From: Lacticaseibacillus hulanensis
GTDB taxonomy: Bacteria > Bacillota > Bacilli > Lactobacillales > Lactobacillaceae
Assembly: GCF_004010095.1 (NCBI RefSeq)
Contig: NZ_RRYD01000025.1
Coordinates: forward strand, 1 to 44,546
DNA: 44,546 bases
Reading direction: 5' to 3'
Position numbers and translations under genes: made by a program. The notes beneath the pieces were generated by a model. The model did no database searches. It saw only the letters and a program-made list of their open reading frames with translations, and was not told the origin of the DNA. Shown here piece after piece: positions 22,102 through 31,363 of this stretch (its first letter is position 1; each line of letters begins with the position of its first letter).

Positions 22102-25100
22102 ATGAGCGAAAAAATTAGCGCGGAGATGAGCACGGAGGTTGCCCTTGATACTCTGAAGGCGTCCAAGTCAATTAAGGACCTGACCGCAGTTGTGAAGAGT
22201 GCCACCAATGCTTGGAAGGCTCAGGAAGCCGTCATGAAGTCCCAGGGTGATTACCTGAAGGCGGCTGAAGCACGGTACAAGGGTTTGGGCACTGCCATTG
22301 AAAAGTCGCAGGACAAGATTGACTTGCTGAAGAAGAAACAGCAAGACGTCAACGTGACCACACAAGAAGGCGCAGCAGCCTACTTGCGGTATCAGAAACA
22401 GATTGACGACACAACTAAAAAAATGGCGTCGATGCAGGCACAGCAAACACGTGCTAAGCAATCCATCGACCTACAGAAGTCTGGGGTCATTGAACTCAAC
22501 AAGCAGATTAAGACTGCGGGCGATTACTCGCGGTCTTACGTTGAACGTCTGACTGCTGAAGGCAAGGCTCAGCAAGCCAACGTTGCCAAGTACCAGGCAA
22601 TGCGGTCTGAGTACCGTCAGCAGGGTGAGCTGTATCAGAAACAGGTTGGCCTGCTGAAGCAGATTGAAGCACAGTCTGGCAAGACTAGTGCCGAGTATCA
22701 GAAGCAGGCCACACGTGTGAACGAACTTGGTGCGAAAATGGCAAGTGCCAAGTCCGAAATGATGAAGATGGCGACCAGCAGTAATGTTACCAGCACCCGC
22801 ATCGCCAAGATGGGGGATGCTGCTAACAAAGTTGGAAGTGTTGCGAAGTCTGCATTTTCCAAGCTGAAGGGCGGGCTGGTTGCTGTCGGTGCAGCAGCTG
22901 CTACTTCTACTGCCATGATCGTTTCTGGGGCAAAGCAGGCCAGCTCACTGCAAGCAAAGTACACTGAAACAACTAACTTGCTGGTTAACGGTGGTGAAAA
23001 GCAAGCTGAAGTAACCAAGAATATTGCTCAGATGCAGAAGGATGGGGCCGAGTACTCAATGAAGTACGGGAAGTCTCAGCAGTCAATTGCAGAAGGGTAT
23101 GAAGACCTGGTTAAGCGTGGGTATTCATCCCAGCAGTCACTTGGTGCTATGGAAACCGAACTGCAAGCATCCGTGGCGTCTGGTGATAAGTTCGCCGATG
23201 TTGTTACCGTATCATCACAAGCGCTTGAATCATTTGGCCTCCGGGGCAAGACCACCGCTGAAATGACCAAGAACACGAAGATGGCGGTTAATGAACTCGC
23301 CTACGCTGCCGATGCCACTGCTTCAGGATTCAGTGACATGGGTGTGGGGATGAGCTACGTCGGTTCGACGGCTAAACAGTTGAATTATTCACTGGGTAGC
23401 ACCGCGGCCGCAATGGGTGTGCTATCAAACAACGGTTTGGAAGCCGACAAAGCCGGTACTGGTTTACGTAAGGTGTTGAACTCCCTCACTGATCCCAACA
23501 CTAAAGCGCTGAAACAGATAGGCTTAACCGCTAAGTCATTTCGTGATGCCAAGGGTAACTTGATCCCTCTAACTGACGCGATGGAACTACTGAACAAGCA
23601 CACTGCAAAATTGAGTACCGGTGATAAGTCGGTAATTTTCAAAAGCTTGTTCGGGACTACTGGGATGGCAGCAGGTCAGATTTTGGCAAGCCAAGCCGAC
23701 GAACTCGAAAAAATCACAAAAAAGACTGAAGAGGCCGGTAAGTCTGGTGATTATGTTCAAAAAATGGCGGATAAGAACAACAAGAGTGCCCAGCAGTCAA
23801 TGGCACGGTTCAAACAGTCTGCCAACAACCTTGAAATTATGATGGCATCGAAGCTGTTGCCTGTGATGAGTGACGCAGCTGACGCGCTCACTAAGGGACT
23901 TGCCGACCCGAAGAACCAGAAGATGATGAAGAAGCTCGCTAGCTCGATTGGTGACGCAGCTGAAGGCGTGCTGAACTTTGCCAAGTATGCCATTGCGCAC
24001 AAGGATGAAGTGAAGACGTTCGCCGAAATTATCGCCGGTATCTGGGCTGTCAACAAGGCCGCAACGTTCATCAAGAGCATTAAGGAAGTCGTTGGGCTAC
24101 TCGGTGACGCTAAGACCGCCGCAGGTAAGTTCAGCGCCGTCAATTACCTATCAGGTGCGTCTGGCAAAACGGGCGGTCTTGCGGGTGTGGGTCAGTCACT
24201 GAAGTCCGCTGGTGGCTTTTCTGGGCTGACTACGGCCGGTAAAGTCGCCTCTGGTATATCTGTGGCCGGTATTGCTTTGGATGCTGGTACGGACATTTAT
24301 AAGGCGTTCACAAGCAAGAACATGACCAAGAAATTTGAAGCCGCTGGGTCCGCAACTGGTAAAGCGGTGGGCGGTGGCATTGGCCTATTCTTTGGTGGCC
24401 CACTTGGTGCAGCCGTTGGTACCAAGATTGGCGGAATCATTGGCAAGTGGGGTGGCAAGGCCGCCAAAGGGTTCACGGACGGTTGGAACAAGGCCGGACG
24501 CGGGAAAAAGCCCGAGGGTTGGCTTGAAGGCATCGGTTGGAACGCCCGCAAGATGGGCGACAAGGTTGCTGATTGGTGGAAGTCAATGAGCAAGAAGACC
24601 AAGGCAGGTCAGGCGAAGGTTGATAAGGACCAAGCTGCCGCCAATAAACGCAATAAGAAGACCTGGAACTCATTTTGGGATGGTGTTGGCAAAGGCTGGA
24701 CCAGCTTTTGGAGTACTACCGCCAAGAAGCAGAAAACTGCCCATTCCAGTTCGGAAAAACAGCAAGCCGCGAACAACAAGGCGATGAAAAAGGCCTGGAA
24801 CTCGTTCTGGGGAGACACCAAGAAGGGATGGAGTTCATTCTGGGGCAAAGTCGGTGATTACGGTCACAGTGGTATGGACTCATTGCATGATTACATGGGC
24901 AAAATGTCCGATAAAATCAGCACCGCATGGGGCAAGTTCACGAAGAGCCTGGGTAAAAAGTTCAGTAGCATCTGGGATGGCATCAAGAGTGCCGCCAAGA
25001 CGGGCATGAACGGTGTGATTGGTGTCATTAACGGTGCCATCAGCGCCATCAATGCTGTGTGGAAGTTCTTCAGTGGTCACAAGGCATTGAGCAAGCTCGA

Positions 25101-26289
25101 CAAACTCGCCACCGGTGGCACGATTACCGCTCAGCAGAAGCTAGTCATGGTGAACGATGATGGCACATCTGACCCCCGCGAACTGATTGTGAAGCATGAC
25201 GGCACTGTGGGTATGCTGCAAGGCGCGAACGTGCCGGTGATGCTGGAACAGGGCGATACTGTTATCCCATCTGGGCAGACCAAGAGCATCATGCAGGCGT
25301 CTGGCATCGAGCACTATGCACAAGGTGGTGTGATTGGTGGGGTGAAGTCATTCCTGGGCGGTGTTTGGGACAAGGCTACCGCCGTTGGCAAGTGGATTGC
25401 TCACCCACAGCAAGCAGTTAATGCAATGGTGCAGAAGGCCGTCAGTGGTCAGTCTGGCACCTTCAGCAAGCTTGGTGCGGACGCAATGGAGAAACTTGCC
25501 GGGAACATTGCAGATTGGTTCAAGGGCAAGCTGAAGAAGATTGAGAAGGAACTAGATTCCTTCAGCGGATCATACTCAGCCAAGATGATTGAGAAAGCCG
25601 CCGACAAGATGAACGTTAAGCTCACCGCGTCTAGTCTGAAGACGATTCAGCATCGAGTGCAGAAAGAGTCTGGTGGGAACGAAAAAATTACACAGCAAAT
25701 TAGTGATATTAACTCGCGTGCAGGTCACCCTGCTCAGGGTCTGTTGCAATATATCCCATCCACGTTTGCGTCATGGGCAGTCAAGGGACACAAGAACATT
25801 CTGAGTGGGTACGACCAACTGCTGGCGATGTTCAATGACTCTAATTGGCTGAAGGACATTAGCGCGCCAGGTGGTTGGGGGCCAACCGGTCACAAGCGAT
25901 TTGCTAACGGCGGTCTGATTGCTGGTGCAACTAAGGCGCTCATAGGCGAAGACGGCCCCGAGGCAGTAATCCCATTGTCTGCTGCTAAGAGCAGTCGCGC
26001 ATGGCAGTTGCTGGGGCAGGTTGTTCGCATCATCAACGGAAATGGACAAAATTCCGGCTCTAATGACGTTAGTGATAGCGACGGGACGGCCGACAAGATT
26101 GACACACTAATTGAGCTGGTGAAGCAGATGGGTGAGACGCAGGTTAAACTGCTGAAAATCATTGCTGATAAAAGCGCAGTTGTTGACGTGCGCGATTTGA
26201 CTAAGGCACAGGCCCCGCTCACGGCAACCAAGAACCTAGAACGACAGAAATTATCAGGAAGGGGGTTAGCAATTGAGACCCGTAACTAG
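22102..26289 (+). CDS. Tape measure protein with lytic transglycosylase domain
   Basis: A 1395-residue protein setting tail length. The N-terminal third is coiled coil (about 60-225). A TP901-type core follows, with small hydrophobic segments at about 255-275 and in the Gly/Ala-rich region 735-800. Two Trp-rich repeats, WNSFW at Trp855 and Trp899, are 44 residues apart. Around 1180-1270 is an SLT-type peptidoglycan transglycosylase domain with catalytic Glu1189 (QKESGGNE) and the pattern NSRAGHPAQGLLQYIPSTF, probably used to open the wall during DNA entry. ATG 22102 follows AGGGAGA. A copy of the 29-bp late-region repeat is embedded at residues about 1316-1325. Confidence 0.93.
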   Translation: MSEKISAEMSTEVALDTLKASKSIKDLTAVVKSATNAWKAQEAVMKSQGDYLKAAEARYKGLGTAIEKSQDKIDLLKKKQQDVNVTTQEGAAAYLRYQKQIDDTTKKMASMQAQQTRAKQSIDLQKSGVIELNKQIKTAGDYSRSYVERLTAEGKAQQANVAKYQAMRSEYRQQGELYQKQVGLLKQIEAQSGKTSAEYQKQATRVNELGAKMASAKSEMMKMATSSNVTSTRIAKMGDAANKVGSVAKSAFSKLKGGLVAVGAAAATSTAMIVSGAKQASSLQAKYTETTNLLVNGGEKQAEVTKNIAQMQKDGAEYSMKYGKSQQSIAEGYEDLVKRGYSSQQSLGAMETELQASVASGDKFADVVTVSSQALESFGLRGKTTAEMTKNTKMAVNELAYAADATASGFSDMGVGMSYVGSTAKQLNYSLGSTAAAMGVLSNNGLEADKAGTGLRKVLNSLTDPNTKALKQIGLTAKSFRDAKGNLIPLTDAMELLNKHTAKLSTGDKSVIFKSLFGTTGMAAGQILASQADELEKITKKTEEAGKSGDYVQKMADKNNKSAQQSMARFKQSANNLEIMMASKLLPVMSDAADALTKGLADPKNQKMMKKLASSIGDAAEGVLNFAKYAIAHKDEVKTFAEIIAGIWAVNKAATFIKSIKEVVGLLGDAKTAAGKFSAVNYLSGASGKTGGLAGVGQSLKSAGGFSGLTTAGKVASGISVAGIALDAGTDIYKAFTSKNMTKKFEAAGSATGKAVGGGIGLFFGGPLGAAVGTKIGGIIGKWGGKAAKGFTDGWNKAGRGKKPEGWLEGIGWNARKMGDKVADWWKSMSKKTKAGQAKVDKDQAAANKRNKKTWNSFWDGVGKGWTSFWSTTAKKQKTAHSSSEKQQAANNKAMKKAWNSFWGDTKKGWSSFWGKVGDYGHSGMDSLHDYMGKMSDKISTAWGKFTKSLGKKFSSIWDGIKSAAKTGMNGVIGVINGAISAINAVWKFFSGHKALSKLDKLATGGTITAQQKLVMVNDDGTSDPRELIVKHDGTVGMLQGANVPVMLEQGDTVIPSGQTKSIMQASGIEHYAQGGVIGGVKSFLGGVWDKATAVGKWIAHPQQAVNAMVQKAVSGQSGTFSKLGADAMEKLAGNIADWFKGKLKKIEKELDSFSGSYSAKMIEKAADKMNVKLTASSLKTIQHRVQKESGGNEKITQQISDINSRAGHPAQGLLQYIPSTFASWAVKGHKNILSGYDQLLAMFNDSNWLKDISAPGGWGPTGHKRFANGGLIAGATKALIGEDGPEAVIPLSAAKSSRAWQLLGQVVRIINGNGQNSGSNDVSDSDGTADKIDTLIELVKQMGETQVKLLKIIADKSAVVDVRDLTKAQAPLTATKNLERQKLSGRGLAIETRN
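26048..26076 (+). repeat. Late-region 29-bp element, copy 3 (inside the tape-measure gene)
   Basis: Exact 29-bp copy of 15906-15934, here translated as part of a Ser/Asp/Asn-rich linker (NSGSNDVSDS). The linker position means it can be tolerated by the protein. No hairpin follows here, unlike the two intergenic copies. Confidence 0.9.
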
Positions 26290-27001
26290 CTACGGTGTCA
26301 CTTTTAACGGCAAGCATTCATCAACGTTCGGCGCGTACGTCGCGGATACGAAGATTGTGGGGATGCCTGCCAAGAACAAGGTGACCGTATTACCGCCCGG
26401 CTCGAACCGGGTCATTGATTTGTCTGCCCTGTATGGGCAAACGTATGCTGAGCGAACGCTTCAGATGACGTTTGTCCTGACTGATACTGACACATGGACG
26501 AAAGAGGTGATGTACCGTGGATGGACCAAACTAATTAACTGGTTGATGGGACCGGTTGGGAAAGTGCCGCTCATTGATGACATCATGAGCGATTACTACT
26601 ATCTAGCCGAGGTGCAAGAAGCACCTAGTTTGGCGGAGGCAATGGCGAGCGGTCAGTTAACCGTCACATTCACTTGCTACCCATTCCGAATTAAGCGCAC
26701 CGCTGAGTTCGATGACATTTGGGATACATTTGATTTTGATGACGACATTGCCCAGATAACCAAGTACGTAATTGGCACTAACGGGCAGGGCACGCTGATC
26801 AACACTGGACTTGCTGAGGTGCCACTCACGATTGAGTGCACTAAGGCCTTGACTCTTACCCTGAATGAGGAAGATTACAGCCTTGACCAAGGTAGCAATA
26901 CTGGCACTGAACTGGTGCTGGTACCCGGTGACAATCAGATAAGCATTAGTGGGGATGCTGGGGCAACCGCGACGTTTGAATGGCATAGGGAGGTGATTTG
27001 A
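26273..27001 (+). CDS. Distal tail protein (Dit)
   Basis: A 242-residue hub protein linking the tail tube to the tip. The N-terminal half matches the Dit/sipho-tail pattern (SYGVTFNGKHSSTFGAYVAD, RTLQMTFVLTDTDTW, QLTVTFTCYPFRIKR); the C-terminal half is a beta-rich domain. The start is TTG 26273, 7 nt after GGGGG and overlapping the tape-measure end by 17 bp. The stop overlaps the Tal ATG by 1 bp. Confidence 0.88.
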   Translation: MRPVTSYGVTFNGKHSSTFGAYVADTKIVGMPAKNKVTVLPPGSNRVIDLSALYGQTYAERTLQMTFVLTDTDTWTKEVMYRGWTKLINWLMGPVGKVPLIDDIMSDYYYLAEVQEAPSLAEAMASGQLTVTFTCYPFRIKRTAEFDDIWDTFDFDDDIAQITKYVIGTNGQGTLINTGLAEVPLTIECTKALTLTLNEEDYSLDQGSNTGTELVLVPGDNQISISGDAGATATFEWHREVI

Positions 27002-28911
27002 TGTACCAGGTATTTATTCGCCAGGGCTGGAACGGCGAAGAGACGCTTATTCACAGCGCACATGTTAACGAGTTGAAGTTAATCAGCCCACAAATAACGT
27101 ATGATGTGACGGCGTTCCCTGCATTCACTTTCAGCATTTACCCTGACAATCCCGGGTACTCAATGCTGAACTATCTAACGACGTTCGTGCGGGTTTACAA
27201 GCCCAGCAAGCACCGGAACGTGTTTGAAGGGCGTGTACTGTTGCCAACTGAAACGCTGGATACTTCCGGAGATTTACACAAAGAGGTCACTTGCGAACAG
27301 CTTGGGGCTTTTTTGCATGATTCAGTGCAGCCGTTCCAAAAGTTTGCCGGTCAAACGCGTGCCCAGATTCTTCAATCATTGATTACAGCACACAACACGC
27401 AGGTGGATAGCTACAAGCAGTTGAAGCTAGGCAATGTGAGCCTGGGCACTGCCAAGGTAGCCGACACTTACACGGACGATTCAGCAACAACTTACGACAA
27501 CATAAGTACGCTGATTTTAGCAAGCGGCTTTGAGTTGGCGGTTCGCCATGAATCAGACGGTTTGTATGTGGATTGCGCCAAGTCAATCGGTGGTACTGGT
27601 ATTCAGCAGATACGTCTGAAGGGCAACCTGCTGAGCGCCACACGCTCAATTGACCCGTCCGCACTCATCACGGTGCTGAAGCCACTGGGTCAGGCGGCAG
27701 AGTCCGCCGACACGAACACGGATGAAAGCACCGCACGGTTAACGATTGCTTCAGCAAACGGTGGGAGCCCTTATCTGAAGGACGCTGACATGGTTGCCCA
27801 ATTCGGCACGATTGTTGGCACCAACGAGTGGGATGACGTTACTGATGCCAAGACGTTGCTGACTACGGGGCAAGCATATCTGAAGACGCTGAACACGGCG
27901 ACGGTTTCAGTGCAGGTGTCAGCTGTTGACGTTTCGGTTCTAGGCGGAGACGTCGATGAGCTACTTTGCGGGTACTCGTATCCGACGAAGGTGCCAGTAA
28001 TGGGTATTGATGAATCATTGCGCATCACTCAGCAGACACTCGACTTGAACGATGCAACCGCCGGAACAATCACGCTTGGTGATCGAGTTGTTGGGCAGGA
28101 AAGCTATAACGCCGTACTGACCAATGCACTCGCAGGTCTGAAAAAGTTCAACAAGCAGTTAATCGCTGACCGTGTGCGGACAACCGCCGCGTTGACCGCT
28201 GCTAACAATGCTGTGACCCAGTTGGCCGCATTAAGCAAAAAGGTTGATGCACTTACGACTGCCAGTGATGACGGCGTGCAGTATGACCCGACCGGTTACA
28301 TTCTGGACGTCTCGAAGTATCAGGCTGACATAAACTGGCCGACGCTGGTGAGCGCAGGCCTGGCGATAGCAGTCATTCGGATTCAGGACGGGTCAAGCGT
28401 TGCTGATACGTATTACAAGACCAACATTCAAGGTGCGATTGATGCCGGTGCCAATTATGGTGTCTACGCATTTTTCCGTGCAGTGTCTGAAACGGATGCT
28501 GAAACGGAGGCGGGTGACTTCTATACGCGGGTGCAGTCCGTTGTTGGGAGTCAGCGCCAGCCACGGCTATGGATGATTGATGTTGAGACCAACCCAGTGA
28601 CTGAAGGGACGCTGAAGGCGGCACTGACGTCCTACATGGACCAACTCAATGTATTAGGAGTTCCGGATTCGCGAATTGTTGTGTACGTTTCGACGTCGCT
28701 GTATTCGTCAATTAACACGATACGGCCCGCCGCATTATGGGTACCTCGTTACGGCACCAATGATGGCACAGTGAGTGGCTCGACCAAACCAGATGTTGCT
28801 TACGACCTATGGCAATACACATCTGTTGGTACCGTTCCTGGCATTAGCGGGGATGTTGATATGAGCACCGACCCAAGTACGAAGTTCAAGGTATTCCTCA
28901 CGAAAGGATAG
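27001..28911 (+). CDS. Tail-associated lysin (Tal) with GH25 muramidase domain
   Basis: A 636-residue tail-tip protein. Residues about 1-390 form the conserved gp27-like/prophage endopeptidase tail hub (AHVNELKLISPQITYDV, SIDPSALITVLKPLG). A helical linker follows at about 375-425. Residues about 430-636 are a GH25 lysozyme domain with Asp436 (LDVSKYQ), the Asp527/Glu529 pair (WMIDVET) and a late DLWQYTS motif. It would cut peptidoglycan at the infection site. ATG 27001 follows GGAGG by 7 nt. Confidence 0.92.
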   Translation: MYQVFIRQGWNGEETLIHSAHVNELKLISPQITYDVTAFPAFTFSIYPDNPGYSMLNYLTTFVRVYKPSKHRNVFEGRVLLPTETLDTSGDLHKEVTCEQLGAFLHDSVQPFQKFAGQTRAQILQSLITAHNTQVDSYKQLKLGNVSLGTAKVADTYTDDSATTYDNISTLILASGFELAVRHESDGLYVDCAKSIGGTGIQQIRLKGNLLSATRSIDPSALITVLKPLGQAAESADTNTDESTARLTIASANGGSPYLKDADMVAQFGTIVGTNEWDDVTDAKTLLTTGQAYLKTLNTATVSVQVSAVDVSVLGGDVDELLCGYSYPTKVPVMGIDESLRITQQTLDLNDATAGTITLGDRVVGQESYNAVLTNALAGLKKFNKQLIADRVRTTAALTAANNAVTQLAALSKKVDALTTASDDGVQYDPTGYILDVSKYQADINWPTLVSAGLAIAVIRIQDGSSVADTYYKTNIQGAIDAGANYGVYAFFRAVSETDAETEAGDFYTRVQSVVGSQRQPRLWMIDVETNPVTEGTLKAALTSYMDQLNVLGVPDSRIVVYVSTSLYSSINTIRPAALWVPRYGTNDGTVSGSTKPDVAYDLWQYTSVGTVPGISGDVDMSTDPSTKFKVFLTKG

Positions 28912-28922
28912 GGGGTGAAAAT

Positions 28923-29897
28923 TTGGCAGTAAAATACGAAGATTCCTCACCAATTCCAGATGAGGTAACGCCGACACGTGACAATATCGACCAGCTTGCC
29001 GACACCGTGGCGACTTGGTTGCGCACGAAGATGTATGGTGTTGATGTTCGTGAAGCATTGGCACGGTGGGTTGAATATACACAGGCCATTATGACCCTGT
29101 ATGACGGGGACATTAGTGCATTTGAAGGCGACGTAAAAACCCTCATGGGCAACGTCACACTACGCCAAGGGGACGTAGAGGTTCGACAGACGACGCTCGA
29201 AAGCCAGTTTTTGAATGTCGTTGCGCACGCGACCACCGACAGTGAGCTAATCCTCGCGCGTGACTCGTCCCTGTATGGGGCATTTCGCACGCTGGGGCTA
29301 CGGCTCGACAATATCGAGCGCATCCTCGGTAGCGCTGTGCCTAGTGGCTTTACGGTCACAATCAAGCATGGACTGGGTCGCAATCCGACGGTAACCGCCG
29401 TTTATTACGAGTGGTCACTGGGGATGGAACCCGCGGGGCTTGGTACTGGGCCGGATGGAAGTTTTGGTGGTACTGGCACGACAACCTTGCAGGCTACCGT
29501 GTCGTATCCTGACGCCAATACGGTGCAGATTGAGCTACCTGCTGCGTTTGCTTTGTCGGGTGACGTGTACTACCAGTCGGCAGACAAACGCTGGTACATC
29601 ATCGACGGCTACAAGGTGTTGCGGTTTGACCTCGGTCTGACAACGCAGGACAACCCTGACACTAGTGGCGGGTCGACTAGCGGTGTGCCTGACACTGGGA
29701 CGACCGTCCCTGATGATGGTGGCACCACGACCGACCCGGGCACTGACACGGGTGGCGACACCGATACAGGTGGTAGCACAACCAATCCAGACACTGGGGG
29801 CACGACCGACCCAACCGACGAAGTGCCCGCGACCCCGACGAATTTGACAGCAATCCAGCTCGACGCCACCACTGAACGGCTCGACTGGGACGACTAG
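28923..29897 (+). CDS. Baseplate/tail-tip protein ending in a half FN3 domain
   Basis: A 324-residue protein. The N-terminal helical part (about 1-130) resembles upper-baseplate (BppU-like) adaptors. A beta module at about 140-235 carries YEWSLGMEPAGLGTGP, FGGTGTTTLQATV and IIDGYKV. A Thr/Gly/Asp/Pro-rich tether covers about 240-300. The last about 24 residues (PATPTNLTAIQLDATTERLD, then WDD and stop) are the first strands of a fibronectin-III domain, whose remainder begins the next gene. The start TTG 28923 follows GGGGGTG. Confidence 0.8.
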   Translation: MAVKYEDSSPIPDEVTPTRDNIDQLADTVATWLRTKMYGVDVREALARWVEYTQAIMTLYDGDISAFEGDVKTLMGNVTLRQGDVEVRQTTLESQFLNVVAHATTDSELILARDSSLYGAFRTLGLRLDNIERILGSAVPSGFTVTIKHGLGRNPTVTAVYYEWSLGMEPAGLGTGPDGSFGGTGTTTLQATVSYPDANTVQIELPAAFALSGDVYYQSADKRWYIIDGYKVLRFDLGLTTQDNPDTSGGSTSGVPDTGTTVPDDGGTTTDPGTDTGGDTDTGGSTTNPDTGGTTDPTDEVPATPTNLTAIQLDATTERLDWDD

Positions 29898-29913
29898 AAA
29901 GGACAATAAATTA

Positions 29914-30429
29914 ATGAATTATTACATCTATCAGAGTACGAAGTCAGATGGTTCCGACGCGGCTAAAGTCGCCACGGTAACCGACAAGCTTACGTACACG
30001 ATTACCGGACTCAAGCCAAACACGACATATTACTTTCAGGTTTCGGCATACAACGGCCTCCGCGAATCCGCGAAGTCAACGCTACTGACCGTCGCAACCT
30101 CCGCTATTCCTGTGACCGGCATCACTCTGTCGATTGACAAGACCGCGCTCGAGGTTGGTGGTAAGGGTGCGCTCACTGTAACGGTGACGCCTACCGACCA
30201 GACTTCTGGTTCACCTAAGCTGACCTCTAGCGACACCGACGTTGCTACCGTGTCTGGTTCTACTGTGACCGCCGTGGCGCCGGGCACTACCAAGATTACG
30301 GCAGCCATTGGCGAGGTATCCTCGACGGCTATCACTGTGACGGTTTACGAGGCACTCAAGACGATTGCAACTCTGACCAAGGGCACTGTAACCACCACGT
30401 CAGTGATTCTCAATTGGACTACCGCCTAG
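29914..30429 (+). CDS. Split-FN3 and Ig-like tail-tip protein
   Basis: A 171-residue protein that opens in the middle of an FN3 domain (NYYIYQST, TYTITGLKPNTTYYFQVSAY), continues with a complete BIG2-type Ig-like domain (VTGITLSIDKTALEVGG to STAITVTVYE) and ends with the first strands of another FN3 (TLTKGTVTTTSVILNWTTA). ATG 29914 lies 10 nt after AAAGGA and 16 bp after the upstream stop. The upstream gene could reach it only by a +1 shift (that frame is open across the junction). Probably part of the receptor-binding tip. Confidence 0.8.
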   Translation: MNYYIYQSTKSDGSDAAKVATVTDKLTYTITGLKPNTTYYFQVSAYNGLRESAKSTLLTVATSAIPVTGITLSIDKTALEVGGKGALTVTVTPTDQTSGSPKLTSSDTDVATVSGSTVTAVAPGTTKITAAIGEVSSTAITVTVYEALKTIATLTKGTVTTTSVILNWTTA

Positions 30430-30442
30430 GAGGTGACTCCAC

Positions 30443-30895
30443 ATGCAGTATCTCATCTATAACGGTACGATGCTGCTCACCACAGTCACCAATGTACTCA
30501 CGTACACAGCAAGCGGCTTGACGCCACTCACCTCTTACACCTTTGGCGTATCTGTGTGGAATGGCGTGAGGGAGTCAGCCAAGGTCACACTCGCCGTTAA
30601 GACGCGCGGTATCCAGCTGACGATTCCCAAGACGCTGACTGTGGGGGCATCCGTCACATTGCGGCGTTTGGACTACTCGCTCGGGCTTGTGCCAATTGGC
30701 ACGGAACCGGCCGGAGCATTCGGTGGGACAAACGCCTCAACGCTGACGGCGACAGTAAAGAGTAACAGTGGCGGCAGTAGTGTCGTCGAGCTGACAACCG
30801 CAGACACAACGTTTGCGGACGGAACAAAACTAACCTTGCAACCGGACGGCACTTATGCTGCGTTCAACGGGTACAAGGCTGTTTACTACTCATAA
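30443..30895 (+). CDS. Tail-tip protein starting with the second half of FN3
   Basis: A 150-residue protein. It begins QYLIYNGTML and LTYTASGLTPLTSYTFGVSV, the C-terminal strands of FN3, completing the fragment that ends the previous gene. Residues about 65-150 repeat the beta module of the 28923 gene (LDYSLGLVPIGTEPAGAFGG, TLTATV, FNGYKAV). ATG 30443 has a perfect AGGAGGTGA upstream. An in-frame TGA at 30434-30436 excludes simple readthrough or single frameshift from the upstream gene into this frame before the ATG. Confidence 0.8.
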   Translation: MQYLIYNGTMLLTTVTNVLTYTASGLTPLTSYTFGVSVWNGVRESAKVTLAVKTRGIQLTIPKTLTVGASVTLRRLDYSLGLVPIGTEPAGAFGGTNASTLTATVKSNSGGSSVVELTTADTTFADGTKLTLQPDGTYAAFNGYKAVYYS

Positions 30896-30913
30896 CAGAT
30901 AGGAGCGAGTGAG

Positions 30914-31348
30914 ATGGCAGATCTAACTCTCAAGACAATCACCAAGGGCATGGAGGACGGGCCGGAAGATATTCAGGCCAACTTCCAAGCTCTTGCTGAT
31001 GAACACAAGGAACAAATCGCGTTGGCCGCTGATATTACGGCACTCAACGGTTACAAGATTTCAGATGGTTATATTCGTCGCGTGGGTAACCGTGTAACGG
31101 GATCATTTAGTGTCACCAACACAGGCGGCACGACCGCACTGCGTTATAAGGATATTCTCACGCTACCAACATGGGCAACGCCAAAGAGCACTGCCTTTGC
31201 CACTATGACGTGGGATAACAACCACATCCTGTCGCCTTTCAACCTACTCATCAAGCCAACCGGCACGATTTATGCCGGTGGTATTGGGGATAATGCTACG
31301 GTAGTGCAAGGCTCGGGATGGTTTGATTTCGACTATTTTGTTGACTAA
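30914..31348 (+). CDS. Tail-tip / receptor-binding candidate 1
   Basis: A 144-residue protein with N-terminus LTLKTITKGMEDGPEDIQAN, shared in pattern with the genes at 31517 and 32127, and a beta-rich C-terminal part (RRVGNRVTGSFSVTNTGG, SGWFDFDYFVD). The shared N-terminus probably docks on the baseplate; the variable C-terminus may bind the receptor. ATG 30914 follows GGAG. Confidence 0.7.
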   Translation: MADLTLKTITKGMEDGPEDIQANFQALADEHKEQIALAADITALNGYKISDGYIRRVGNRVTGSFSVTNTGGTTALRYKDILTLPTWATPKSTAFATMTWDNNHILSPFNLLIKPTGTIYAGGIGDNATVVQGSGWFDFDYFVD

Positions 31349-31363
31349 GAAAGGGTAGATAAC

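Noticed and set aside
29880-30450. Reading the three FN3 genes as one protein with sequencing errors
   Set aside because: Each downstream ORF has its own ribosome site and stop-start spacing, and the second junction has stops in more than one frame; still listed as a refuting test.
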